Below are positions 10,543-20,914 of a stretch of DNA of 64,000 nucleotides, in pieces (the first letter of the stretch is position 1; every line of letters begins with the position of its first letter). The notes beneath the pieces are model-generated. The model saw nothing but the letters and a program-made list of their open reading frames with translations, made no database searches and was not told the DNA's origin. Position numbers and translations under genes: made by a program. Source of the stretch: Stenocarpella maydis (lineage: Eukaryota > Ascomycota > Sordariomycetes > Diaporthales > Diaporthaceae); assembly GCA_002270565.1 (NCBI GenBank), contig NQMI01000087.1:124001-188000 (forward strand), in the 5' to 3' direction.

Positions 10543-11460
10543 CTTGATCCGCCCGTCGTCAAGGTAGGCCCTTGCGAGCGTGTGCTCTGAGGTAAGTCGG
10601 AAGTGATCCTCCTCTCGGAGCGTCCTCTCTCGGACCTCAACCACATACTCGAGTATCTCAATGGCCTCCTTGATCCGCCCGTCGTTGAGGTAGGCCCTTG
10701 CTAGCGCGTGCTCTGAATTGAGTTGTTCATGATCCTCCTCTTGGAGCGTTCTCTTTCGGACCTTAACCACATGCTCTAATATCTTACTTGCCTCCTTAAT
10801 CTGCTGGTTATCAAGGTAGGCACTTGCGAGCACCTGTTCTGAAGTGAGTCGGAAGTGATCCTCCTCCCGGAGTATCCTCTGTTGGACCTCAACCACGTGC
10901 TTGAATATCTTAATTGCCTCCTTGACCTGCTGGTTAAAAAGGTAGGCCCTTGCAAGCTCGTGCTCTGAAGCAAGGAGTTCATAATCCTCCTCTTGCAGCG
11001 TTCTCTTTCGGACCTCAACCACATGCTCAAATATCTTAATCGCCTCCTTGATCTGCCGGATGTCAAGATAGGCACTTGCAAGTACCTGCTCTGAAATAAG
11101 TCGGAAGTGATCCTCCTCTTGAAGCGTCCTTTCTCGGACTTTAACCACGTGTTCCAAAATCCTTATTGCCTCCTCGATCTGCCGGTTATCGAGGTATGCT
11201 GTTGCGAGCTTGTGCTCTGAAGTGAGTCGGAAGTGATCCTCCTCTCTGAGCGTCCTCGTTTGGACCTTGACAACGTGCTTGAGTATCTCAATGGCATCTT
11301 CAATCCGCCGGTCATCAAGATAGGCAGTTGCAAGTGTGTGCTCTGAAGTGAGTCGGGAATGATCCTCCTCTTGGAGAATCTTCTGTTTCCATTCCCAGAC
11401 GTCTTCAAGGCATTTAATAGCCTCTTTAAACTGCCTGTCTTCAGATAAGCGTATGCTAAC
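10420..11460 (-). repeat. Eight tandem 126-bp TPR-coding repeats
   Basis: The 3' part of the NLR gene is a tandem array with a 126-bp period. Each unit codes LA-x-AYLD-x-x-QIKEAI-x-IL-x-HVV-x-V then REEDHFRLTSEH. Units 2-7 differ mainly at the same few positions, suggesting recent duplication or gene conversion. Unit 8 is cut by a stop. Confidence 0.9.
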
Positions 11461-13912
11461 ATAAGATGAAAGAGAGAATCTTTCACTAATATGCTCGTCT
11501 TTGCTCCGTTGTAATAGCCGAATAGAGTGTGGAAAGTAGCTCCGCCATACTTGTTGGTTTGCAGAGCCCTCATTGGTAAAGACGGCCTCCATGTGCTCTA
11601 AAGCACCGAGCATGGTCTTTTCCATTTGCCCCTCATCCTCAATCCATATTCTGGCCGCAAGGTGCACCAAGCTGTGCATATCGTAAATGTCATCTCCACG
11701 TCTAGATAAGAAAGCGTAGCCAACAAGTGTGCCGATGGAAAACGCTTGCTGTTCCTGGGATTCCATAGGAAGTAACGATCTTGGTATGGCCTTGGGCTCA
11801 ATACAGGAGAGAAAAGATAGCAGCCACGCGGCCGCGGGATCAGCCTGTTGAATCTGGCTGAAAGAAACAATCCATGTAGTTGCCACAGCATTGCGTGATT
11901 CTGGATAGCGTGTATCATCCGGAAACTCTCGGCTCATTAAGGCCACGAGGTCCTTCTCTGCCCCGTGTAATAGCTCGAGGTAATCTTGAATAGTCAAATG
12001 CAAATTCCGGTTGAGGTAGGCAGCAGCTTGCACGATAGCCAACGGGAGGTAAGTGAGTTCCTCAATGAGTCTTCTTGTTGTAGCATCGTCCTGTATTAAC
12101 TCTTTGCGGAAGAGGGATCTCCTGAGAAAGTTTATTGCCTCTTCGGGATCCATCTGATGGAGCTCAATAATATCGGCACGCGCTGCAGATGTAGCGATTT
12201 CTGCTGAACGTGTTGTAAAAAGAATAAGGCCATCGTTGTGAATTGGTAGGTAATTCTTGATTGTTGCTAATTGGGTCTTGTTGTCAATATTGTCGATGAT
12301 GAGCAACCACTTTCCTGCCCCAGTCGATTCAAGATATTGTTTTACCAACATCTTAGCCTCTTTATTTTTGTTATCCATTGGAATTTCTGCCTTTCTACCA
12401 ATCTCTAGGTAGTCTTGGTTAAAGGCAGTGTCGCTCAGTGCTGATAACCAGAAGACTGAGTATTCTGGGCGGTTTTTCTGGACCCAGAAGGCGAACTGGA
12501 GGGCTACCTGAGTCTTGCCAACACCGCCGAGTCCAAAGAGGGCAAGCTTTTGGCACTTCTGAGTAAAGAGCCTTTGCTTCAGATCTTGCAGGACAGTGTC
12601 CCGGCCGACAAAGTACTGGTTAAGAGGGAAAGGTATAGAGTAGCGGGTGGGCCCTATAATCATGTTACCTGATTGTTTCATTCAAAGCAAACTCTAAATT
12701 ACTTACTTTTTGACGCGCTGGAACGGTTGAAGAAGTCATTGAGGAACTTCTGGATTTCCCTCTGGTTACTAGCCAAGTAGTTCCTCGTGTGGGCGGCTAT
12801 CGTGCTCGCCTTCTGGTAGTCCGACAATGTGACATCTTCTAGACCACGGTCCACATTGAATCTGTGGTACTGGCCTCCATCTTCGTATTTCCCCTCAAGT
12901 CTTGTTGCAACTTTTGTTGACTCCGAGGCCATGTTTTTCAAGGCACTCAAGATGGAACGTCTTGAGTCCTGAATTGTAACAACTCCTCCTAGCCCTGTGC
13001 CAATGCTGAGGATACAAAGCTGGCTATGTTGAGGGAACAGCTTCTCTGCTTCTTCAACCAGGATCTCTGTCGGGTTATTATACCCAAATCCTGCATCGAT
13101 AAACTCGATTTTGTCGAGGCCGAGTTGGATATACTTGAAGAAGGTCGTTGCAGCTGAGGTTGCGCGGGCCACCTGCCAGATGGCGCAGTCTTGAAAGGCA
13201 ACATCTGTATCGTATGTCTTGAAGAGCATGGGACGAGCGTCTATATTAGCCTTCGTAATAGCTAGGACAGTATTATAACACATTAGTAATTAGTCTCCCC
13301 TACTGTACTACTGTATCCCCACTTAGGACTTACATCTTGGTGCAAGTCCCATCCCGAAAAACCAAATCGTTATGTGTACAAGCTGTCTCGCTCTGTGGAT
13401 CTTGGCTTCGCTTTGCAGTGCACTCTGGGTCGGTACAATTTTCCCGCACGACTTGCTTGATCGCCTCCTCGAGGGCTGTGGCTGAGAAGGTGCCTTTTGG
13501 TTCAGGAGGTAGTGAAAAGATGCGCCGTTTCGGTGTGAAGGCGGCCTGACCGACTTTATCATATGCCTGTATACACTCGCGCACTGTCATCCGCAATCGC
13601 CCAAGCATAATCGCAATGATTCTATAAGGTTCATTAGCTGTAAAACAAATAGAATGATGATAGCAACAGTTTATACCCCCCAGTACTAGTGCCGCCAATC
13701 AGGTCAAAGTATTCGCATGGTTGAGGCACTTGGTTCAGCCCCTTGGACTTGCCGATATGCTCCATAATCTGCTCCAGGATGAGGAGGCTGGACTTGCCAC
13801 GGATCCCCCCGCCATCTATAAATGGTCAGTTGCTGCTAGGCATAGTAGATCAGGGACAACTACCAAGCGAGAGGATCCTGGGCGGCCGATCTAGATCAGT
13901 AGGGGTATCCAT
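10540..13912 (-). CDS. Patatin - NB-ARC - TPR protein (fungal NLR), about 1050 aa
   Basis: This is a likely intracellular non-self receptor: a patatin-like lipase effector, an NB-ARC switch and a TPR sensor. Exons as I read them: 13912-13864, 13815-13677, 13621-13334, about 13261-12707, 12653-10540. The patatin domain shows DGGGIRG (oxyanion hole), GGTSTGG (nucleophile Ser) and IDAGFGYNNP (catalytic Asp), so it looks catalytically complete. The NB-ARC domain has FGLGGVGKT (Walker A), WLLIIDNIDN (Walker B), LILFTTRSAE (sensor) and LPLAIVQAAAYL. The C-terminus is an array of 42-residue kinesin-light-chain-type TPRs. Introns 1, 2 and 4 close in phase with good branch sites. Intron 3 (GTAAGT at 13333) finds no AG acceptor in the required phase, so an indel or a broken allele is possible. 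A TAG at 10542 cuts the last repeat. An acceptor at 12669 is an alternative for intron 4. Confidence 0.85.
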
Positions 13913-14231
13913 TAAGGTTTGCCGTAGTGTATATACTAGCAGTACGAATAGCAGTGCGGGCCGCGTGGTGAAACTTGATGGTAGTGGATCCGTCTGATCG
14001 TGAACTGATGGAGAGTCAGACTTGTCAGAGGATTTGCGGGGAAATACAGGCTAAGGCAAACATGGAACTCTTATCTCAGCTTCTCACGTGATGCTCTCTA
14101 TCGCCAAGCTGGATCTGATTGGCAGGCTAAATTGGTTGGTAGATCAGTTGATCAGTTGCTTGTGCTGACAGGAAAATTCAGAGACTACCTCAGTAGAACA
14201 TTTGACGACTGGTCAATGGAACAAAGTCACA
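13913..14231. promoter_or_regulatory. Shared upstream region of two divergent genes
   Basis: This 319-bp space separates the start of the patatin NLR (minus) from the 14232 gene (plus). No specific motif is recognised. Confidence 0.35.
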
Positions 14232-15602
14232 ATGGACTTCCCGCCACTAGACGAAACCCTGTGGTATAATGATGACTTAGATTACAGGACCCCGGATCTC
14301 CAGCGCTTCAATGCCCCTAGCACCAGCCCTGCCAACCATTACCACGTCCAGGGCAGTCAACCGCGACTCCCACTACTCCAGTTGCACGACTGGGACCCCG
14401 ACCTACCCTATGACGAGTCCCCGCCTACATATATTCATTACTCTATCGAATGGAAGTTATTACTATCCAAGTGGAGACTGGCCAAGCTTACCGGCGATAT
14501 AGAGCAGAACTTGGTACTCGCGCCTGGTGCATTTTGGAACCTTAGTCTTCGATCGAAATTAGAGAGTATCATAGCGAACAAATTACCCGGAGATAGATAC
14601 CGATCCGAGGAAACAACTGTTACCGTGTCCGTATCGAAACGCTCCGAACGCGATCTCATAAAGCTGTTTGACGAGCTCAACATCAGCTGGGCAACGGTCG
14701 AGGAGCAGTTACAAGCCTGGGGCGACCTAGCTGCCCAGGGCAAGAAGCTGAGGGTCGATATCTCCTTTATATACAAAGAGCGCGGCCAGCCTGTCACCGG
14801 GCGGGCACGGCCGAGTGCTGGCCGTGGTGCTTCGGCGGCACAGTTGGCAGAGAGGGACACGCTCTTGGATGAACGGGAAGCCTTGGGCCGACCTTGTGTT
14901 TGGCAGGATGTCTACCGGCTTATGCAGTGTGACGGACGCCTTTGTCACCTCGGGCCGTATTGTTGGCGTGACAAAGACGGCCGAAAGCACTATAAGCTAG
15001 ACACTAAAATCCTGACGAAGCTGGTCAAGTATGCTGGGGAGGGCCATCCGCTTCAGACGCATAACGACGTCCCGCCCGACATCCGGGAGCTAATCTACCT
15101 GGTAGAGCAGCAGGATGCGGAGCGTAAGAAGCTCAAGCAAAGGGCTTCATCCTCTGGCGACCTCCCTCAGGTGCAGATCACGAACGTCCAGCCATCTCCA
15201 TTCCACCCGGCCTCTGCTGCCTGCTATGTAGCGCCGGGCGACGAACCGGAGACGGTAGCATCTCTATGGCGCCCGACCCGGGTTTCTATCCCGGGTCCTC
15301 GGGATGAGGCTGTCCGCCAATACTGTGAGTGGCACTGCACACAAGTCACGGAGCCGAACTGGAAAGCTGGGTTCCGGGAGATCTGCGATAACATGCTAGC
15401 TGAAGGCCTGGACCTCGGCCATGTTCATGCAGCTCAGAAGCAGGAAATCGATTTTCTGGTCGCGAAAGGTGTGAAGCGAGGTATTGCTATACAGTTTGCC
15501 AGCCATGTAAAGTCTTGGCTAGATGAGACATATAGGTTGTTAGAGTGTATAAATATTACACCCTTCAACTTTCTATATGAACGCGGATATTCGCATCCAT
15601 AA
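14232..15602 (+). CDS. Hypothetical protein, 456 aa, 3' end replaced by transposon TIR
   Basis: The function is unknown. The frame opens at the ATG at 14232 (MDFPPLDETLWYNDD) and runs uninterrupted for 456 codons with no intron. Visible features are an acidic aromatic N-terminus, a WDPDLPYDESPPTYIHYSIEW block (residues about 55-75), a Cys/Trp-containing patch CDGRLCHLGPYCWRDKDG (about 235-255) and a Lys/Gln-rich stretch. There are no membrane segments and no nuclease or polymerase motif I recognise. The last seven residues (ERGYSHP) are coded by the terminal inverted repeat of the Mutator-like element inserted at 15579, so the native C-terminus is lost. Without the insertion the frame would run about 19 codons further, antisense to the transposase at 20970-21951. 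The gene has no RIP stops although it abuts RIP-damaged DNA. Confidence 0.7.
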   Translation: MDFPPLDETLWYNDDLDYRTPDLQRFNAPSTSPANHYHVQGSQPRLPLLQLHDWDPDLPYDESPPTYIHYSIEWKLLLSKWRLAKLTGDIEQNLVLAPGAFWNLSLRSKLESIIANKLPGDRYRSEETTVTVSVSKRSERDLIKLFDELNISWATVEEQLQAWGDLAAQGKKLRVDISFIYKERGQPVTGRARPSAGRGASAAQLAERDTLLDEREALGRPCVWQDVYRLMQCDGRLCHLGPYCWRDKDGRKHYKLDTKILTKLVKYAGEGHPLQTHNDVPPDIRELIYLVEQQDAERKKLKQRASSSGDLPQVQITNVQPSPFHPASAACYVAPGDEPETVASLWRPTRVSIPGPRDEAVRQYCEWHCTQVTEPNWKAGFREICDNMLAEGLDLGHVHAAQKQEIDFLVAKGVKRGIAIQFASHVKSWLDETYRLLECINITPFNFLYERGYSHP

Positions 15603-15625
15603 AAACGGATGGTATATCCATATAT
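15571..15625 (+). repeat. Left target duplication and terminal inverted repeat
   Basis: TTCTATAT (15571-15578) is directly followed by an inverted repeat of about 46 bp beginning GAACGCGGATATTCGCATCC. It matches the reverse complement of 20961 downwards; the first four mismatches are all T here against C in the right copy, as expected from RIP. Confidence 0.85.
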
Positions 15626-15632
15626 AATCACG

Positions 15633-15652
15633 TGATTGGCTGCAGCCAATCA
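15633..15652. repeat. Perfect 20-bp palindrome
   Basis: TGATTGGCTGCAGCCAATCA equals its own reverse complement. It lies in the subterminal part of the MULE and could be a transposase-binding or cruciform site; this is inference. Confidence 0.7.
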
Positions 15653-17094
15653 GATTACTTCGTTTAACATTATCACCCCACACCCCTTAGTGTTTTTACA
15701 GCTGCAGCACCTAACGCACTATAACGCCCCTATTGCTACTAACTTATAAATAACAACCCTTAATTAACGCTTCGCTATAGTAATTAAACTCTCATTAGAA
15801 TCAATCGTTTTTATATCAAAAAGAAGATCTAATCAATCAGATATCAAATTTTTAGCGTTATAGTAATAGCGCAGGTACCTGATTATTTAGGTCTTCAGGC
15901 ATAGTAGTAAGCTAATTATGCTAACTAGAATACCAATATTACTACTATAAATCATTATTAGCCAGCACTTTCCAACCCTCCTAACTACTTTAAACTTTTT
16001 TAGGGTAGATATAATACTTATAAGGACCTTAAGGCTAATTTAAATAAAGCTATAAAATCTGCTGAATTCCTCATGACTTTATAAAAAGCAGACGCTAAAC
16101 GCACGGTATTAGTCTATAGCAGAGGTGCCCTACAACCCTTGACTACAATAACAAATAATGCCTTAATGATTAAAGCAGGCTGCAGGTAGCAAGCCCTCGC
16201 CCATATAACCCGTGTAACAGCTGGCAAGTAGACCCTCATAATCCAGGAGGGTATGTATACTTATTACGGCCCTTAGGAGGTACCTAAAGCCCAGTAAGGC
16301 TGGGCAAAGCTATCACAAGACTATCACAACTTCCTCGCTCGCATAGCTGCAGACCCAGCCCTTATGAAGCCTGTAAGACTTGCAGCAGCTTTGCGCCGAG
16401 AGTACCCGAGTATACTGCTAGGGCTAAATACTATAAAGAACTAGCTTGCAAACTTCTATAAGCAGCAGCAAGGCATCTATACACCTACCCAAGCAGCAAT
16501 GGACTGGCTTGAGAAGGAGGGCTGCTGGTACTGTTGGGCTACTGATAAGGAGGGAAGTATTACGGGCATCTTCTGGTATGAGAAGCAGCAGCTAGCATAA
16601 GTTTAAGAGCTATACTTTATGCGCAATCTCTTGCTTAACTATACCTATTTAACTAATAGCAAGAAGATGCCCTTCTTTTAAGGCATAGTAATAACCCATA
16701 TAAAGAGGATATTGCTACTATTCCAAGGGGTCATTAACAATAAGAGAGAACCTAACTTCCAGTAGCTTCTTAAGCAGCTTTACGGTCTTCTTTGCAAGTG
16801 CTAAATTAAGCCTCCAAGGCTCTTTATTACTAACTATAATAACACTCTGATTAACGCCCTCAAGCATGAATTCCCTAGGGCATACCATTAGCTATATATC
16901 TTCCATATCAACATGAACATTATCCTTAATATTAAGAAGAAGTAGTATAAGCTGGAAGCTATAGGGCCAGTAACAGAAGGCCCTAAGGCACTAGCAACAG
17001 GAGGCCTGAAGGAAAATATCACGGAGGTTATTAAGGCTAAAGATCTTAATGAGGAGGATAAGGATCTTACTTTCCTTATAGCGCTAGTAAGAGG

Positions 17095-17650
17095 TCTGAT
17101 AAATATGTGCTATAGAATAGCATTCAGTTCAGCGTGTGTGTGTTTCGGCAGGGTCGCAGTATGGTGCCCTGAGGCGAATTGGGACGATTGACAATGGTCT
17201 GGACAACTTTGTATTGAATTAAGTTGGGCTTCTGTAAGCCCTCCTTATATACCCTCCGACCTCGTCTCACCCCTGGGCACGCTGCGGTAGGCTCTGGTGC
17301 AAATTTGCAAATGCCGGAGAATTCGCCCTTCCAACACACCATCTTTGGTTCCAAGCCACCAGCCAACCATAGCCCTGGCAATGCCCAAATTAAGTACATA
17401 CAAACTTCAGAAATCAAGCTATCTAATGCATCAAGTTATATACTTTTTGGGTAAGAAATAAGGGTAATGCAGAGGTCTGAATTAAGGTGCAAATGCAGGC
17501 CAAAATAATCGACTCACGGCCACCAAACTCATCTTGCGTCGCGCACGCACTGGGCGTACTTAGCGAAAATCGCCTGACTCGCAAGTCTAGGGTAACTCCT
17601 TGCTAGAAAGTCTAGGGTAACTCCTTACAAGAAGTCTAGGGTAACTCCTT
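17095..17650 (+). repeat. LTR-like repeat copy 1 (3' end missing)
   Basis: It is nearly identical to copies 2 and 3 but stops in the minisatellite at the single N (17651), lacking the last ~40 bp found in the other copies. Confidence 0.8.
17583..17650 (+). repeat. Minisatellite AGTCTAGGGTAACTCCTT, three units
   Basis: About 24-bp period, also at 18143-18211 (three units) and 19342-19435 (four units). The unit number differs between copies, so it changes faster than the rest of the repeat. Confidence 0.85.
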
Positions 17651-17651
17651 N

Positions 17652-18253
17652 TATTCTGATGAATTTGTGCTATAGAATAGCATTCAGTTCAGCGTGTGTG
17701 TGTTTCGGCAGGGTCGCAGTATGGTGCTCTGAGGCGAATTGGGACGATTGACAATGGTCTGGACAACTTTGTATTGAATTAAGTTGGGCTTCTGTAAGCC
17801 CTCCTTATATACCCTCCGACCTCGTCTCACCCCTGGGCACGCTGCGGTAGGCTCTGGTGCAAATTTGCAAATGCCGGAGAATTCGCCCTTCCAACACACC
17901 ATCTTTGGTTCCAAGCCACCAGCCAACCATAGCCCTGGCAATGCCCAAATTAAGTACATACAAACTTCAGAAATCAAGCTATCTAATGCATCAAGTTATA
18001 TACTTTTTGGGTAAGAAATAAGGGTAATGCAGAGGTCTGAATTAAGGTGCAAATGCAGGCCAAAATAATCGACTCACGGCCACCAAACTCATCTTGCGTC
18101 GCGCACGCACTGGGCGTACTTAGCGAAAATCGCCTGACTCGCAAGTCTAGGGTAACTCCTTGCTAGAAAGTCTAGGGTAACTCCTTACAACGAAGTCTAG
18201 GGTAACTCCTTGCACGGAGTACCAACGCCCTGCTGAGCGGTTCCGTTTAACAA
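17652..18253 (+). repeat. LTR-like repeat copy 2
   Basis: Its 3' end reads GCGGTTCCGTTTAACAA and runs straight into the N gap. It matches copy 3 except for single-base changes and the minisatellite length. Confidence 0.85.
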
Positions 18254-18849
18254 NNNNNNNNNNNNNNNNNNNNNNNNNNNNNNNNNNNNNNNNNNNNNNN
18301 NNNNNNNNNNNNNNNNNNNNNNNNNNNNNNNNNNNNNNNNNNNNNNNNNNNNNNNNNNNNNNNNNNNNNNNNNNNNNNNNNNNNNNNNNNNNNNNNNNNN
18401 NNNNNNNNNNNNNNNNNNNNNNNNNNNNNNNNNNNNNNNNNNNNNNNNNNNNNNNNNNNNNNNNNNNNNNNNNNNNNNNNNNNNNNNNNNNNNNNNNNNN
18501 NNNNNNNNNNNNNNNNNNNNNNNNNNNNNNNNNNNNNNNNNNNNNNNNNNNNNNNNNNNNNNNNNNNNNNNNNNNNNNNNNNNNNNNNNNNNNNNNNNNN
18601 NNNNNNNNNNNNNNNNNNNNNNNNNNNNNNNNNNNNNNNNNNNNNNNNNNNNNNNNNNNNNNNNNNNNNNNNNNNNNNNNNNNNNNNNNNNNNNNNNNNN
18701 NNNNNNNNNNNNNNNNNNNNNNNNNNNNNNNNNNNNNNNNNNNNNNNNNNNNNNNNNNNNNNNNNNNNNNNNNNNNNNNNNNNNNNNNNNNNNNNNNNNN
18801 NNNNNNNNNNNNNNNNNNNNNNNNNNNNNNNNNNNNNNNNNNNNNNNNN
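18254..18849. other. Assembly gap (596 N)
   Basis: Unsequenced. Both sides are copies of the same repeat, so the gap is probably a repeat collapse and its length may be arbitrary. Confidence 0.99.
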
Positions 18850-19473
18850 TATTTCTGATGAATTTGTGCTATAGAATAGCATTCAGTTCAGCGTGTGTGT
18901 GTTTCGGCAGGGTCGCAGTATGGTGCTCTGAGGCGAATTGGGACGATTGACAATGGTCTGGACAACTTTGTATTGAATTAAGTTGGGCTTCTGTAAGCCC
19001 TCCTTATATACCCTCCGACCTCGTCTCACCCCTGGGCACGCTGCGGTAGGCTCTGGTGCAAATTTGCAAATGCCGGAGAATTCGCCCTTCCAACACACCA
19101 TCTTTGGTTCCAAGCCACCAGCCAACCATAGCCCTGGCAATGCCCAAATTAAGTACATACAAACTTCAGAAATCAAGCTATCTAATGCATCAAGTTATAT
19201 ACTTTTTGGGTAAGAAATAAGGGTAATGCAGAGGTCTGAATTAAGATGCAAATGCAGGCCAAAATAATCGACTCACGGCCACCAAACTCATCTTGCGTCG
19301 CGCACGCACTGGGCGTACTTAGCGAAAATCGCCTGACTCGCAAGTCTAGGGTAACTCCTTGCTAGAAAGTCTAGGGTAACTTCTTACAAGAAGTCTAGGG
19401 TAACTCCTTACAAGAAGTCTAGGGTAACTCCTTGCAGGAAGTGCCAACGCCCTGCTGAGCGGTTCCGTTTAAC
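18850..19473 (+). repeat. LTR-like repeat copy 3
   Basis: This is the most complete copy (about 620 bp), with four minisatellite units and an intact 3' end joining the MULE sequence at the target duplication. Confidence 0.85.
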
Positions 19474-20914
19474 AAGAGGGAAGGCTATAATACTCTTACA
19501 GGTGTTTAATAAGGTACCATATACTCAAATAGCCCTCTTTAACCTCCTTAAGTTTATAGAGTACTCTATAAATCACGAGATCTATGATACAGCTTGATAA
19601 TAGCTTTAAGAGGTTTTCTTAGATTAAATAGTGATTATCTAGTACCTTAAAACGTAATATATTAATAAGGCTGAGGAGATTGTTGTTAAATGGGCAGCCT
19701 ATTAGATCTACAAAACCCTTAACTTTAGCTTACATATGACCTCCTTTACTAAGCAAATGTACTGGAAGCTAAATGTATACCTAGGCTATGGGATAAGAAA
19801 TCTTCTTTATCTAATAATAGCTAATTATAAGGCTATCAATGATACTGCTTGTGGCCTCCATTAGGAGGAAGTAAAATAGAAGACATTATCACTCTAGAAG
19901 TTCAATAGTTAGAAGTAGCTTAGTTAGCTGCTACTGTAGGTCTTAAGGGCAGCGCTAGAGATACTTATGATTAAGTGCTAGAAGGCATTAAGGATACTTC
20001 AAAAAGAAGCCCTATGGGGCTATTATAAACCTTCTAACTGCAGCTGTGCGGTCTATATATAGTATAGTATAACCTATACAAATTGTATTGCTAATAAAGA
20101 GGAGGCTTTGCTTCCTCTCAAGAAGAGCAACGTGTATGAAGACTACTACCTCAATCGTGACCTCTCCCTTAAGAACCCTCTCCTTAGCGTATACTCGCTA
20201 AAGAAGGTTACCGCTATAAAGGGCAGACCTCACGAGAATGCACCGTTTGCAGCTAATGAAGAGGGTCTCTTCAAGAGCCATAGGAAGGTAGTAATGGGTA
20301 AAAAGATAACCTCCACTACAGCAAGCCTTAGCAGCAGGGCTGGCGATAAGATGAGGGCAATAATAGCTTTAGTATAGCATATAAATTCAGCTTTCAAGTG
20401 GAATAATGATACCCTCTAGTCCCTGGATAAAGAGGACGCCCGTGGCAGCAATACCCAGCATGCTAGCGTCCGTTAGAAGTAGCAGCCAGTAGGAAGGGTT
20501 ATAAAGAAGGCAAAGCAGCAGCCTTAGAAGCAAAGGGCGCCGTTAGACATCACGAGAACCTCAGCAGCAGGCACACCCTCAAGCACGAGGTTAGGGGCTA
20601 AGCGGCAGCATACAGCAGCTATCAGAAGCATCAACCAGTTGCTACAGGTAGATCTGACTGTTGAGGACCTCATCGGCAACAACAATGATGATAATGAGGT
20701 GGAGGAGGAGATTCAAGATGAGATTGTAATCCATACAGACTAGATATATAGCAAAACACCATCGATTTGAGCGATTCCTACTATAGCGAGTGTAATGATA
20801 GTAGCATTGCCGAAGCAATGATGAGGACTACCGGCGATAGTAGCGGCTAAGGTCAAAATAATAGTTTACATACTAATTTCGCTGGTCTGTGTTATATGTG
20901 CACTGGGTCGGTAC

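Larger units (their letters stand above)
17095..19473. mobile_element. Nested insertion made of LTR-like ~600-bp repeats
   Basis: Three near-identical direct copies (17095-17650, 17652-18253, 18850-19473) and an N gap interrupt the MULE transposase. The insertion is flanked by a short direct repeat, AAGAGG (17089-17094 and 19474-19479). Removing the insertion restores the transposase frame. Units contain TGTGCTATAG near one end and ...TTTAACA at the other, and a TATATA box after a CT-rich stretch, all suggesting a long terminal repeat. No gag/pol is visible; it could be inside the gap or absent. Confidence 0.6.
15860..20760 (+). pseudogene. MULE transposase relic in two halves
   Basis: The first half (about 15860-17094) translates piecewise to TPTQAAMDWLEKEGCWYCWATDKEGSITG, then YTYLTNSKKMPFF, NALKHEFPRAYH, LYIFHINMNI. 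These match the order in Hop/MULE transposases: ...T-P-x-E-A-L..., D-C-T-Y-K-T-N-x-F-x-M-P-L, NA-x-x-x-x-FP-x-A-x-H-x-LC-x-W-H-I-x-x-N. The second half (19480-20760) carries the C-terminal region, including NPLLSVYSLKKVTAIKGRP, ahead of a Ser/Thr-rich tail. Dozens of TAG/TAA codons stand where Gln/Trp/Arg are expected, the RIP pattern. The catalytic DDE set is destroyed. The halves would be continuous without the nested insertion. Confidence 0.75.

Noticed and set aside
17124..17417. 97-codon frame repeated in all three LTR-like copies
   Set aside because: It is present only because the repeat is copied; no domain, no start context, and it overlaps an equally open frame on the other strand.
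18247..18882. Open frame across the N gap
   Set aside because: It consists of unknown bases.
17583..19435. Regularly spaced direct repeats resembling a CRISPR array
   Set aside because: Spacers are only a few bases, the array is inside a eukaryotic LTR-like repeat, and no cas gene is present.
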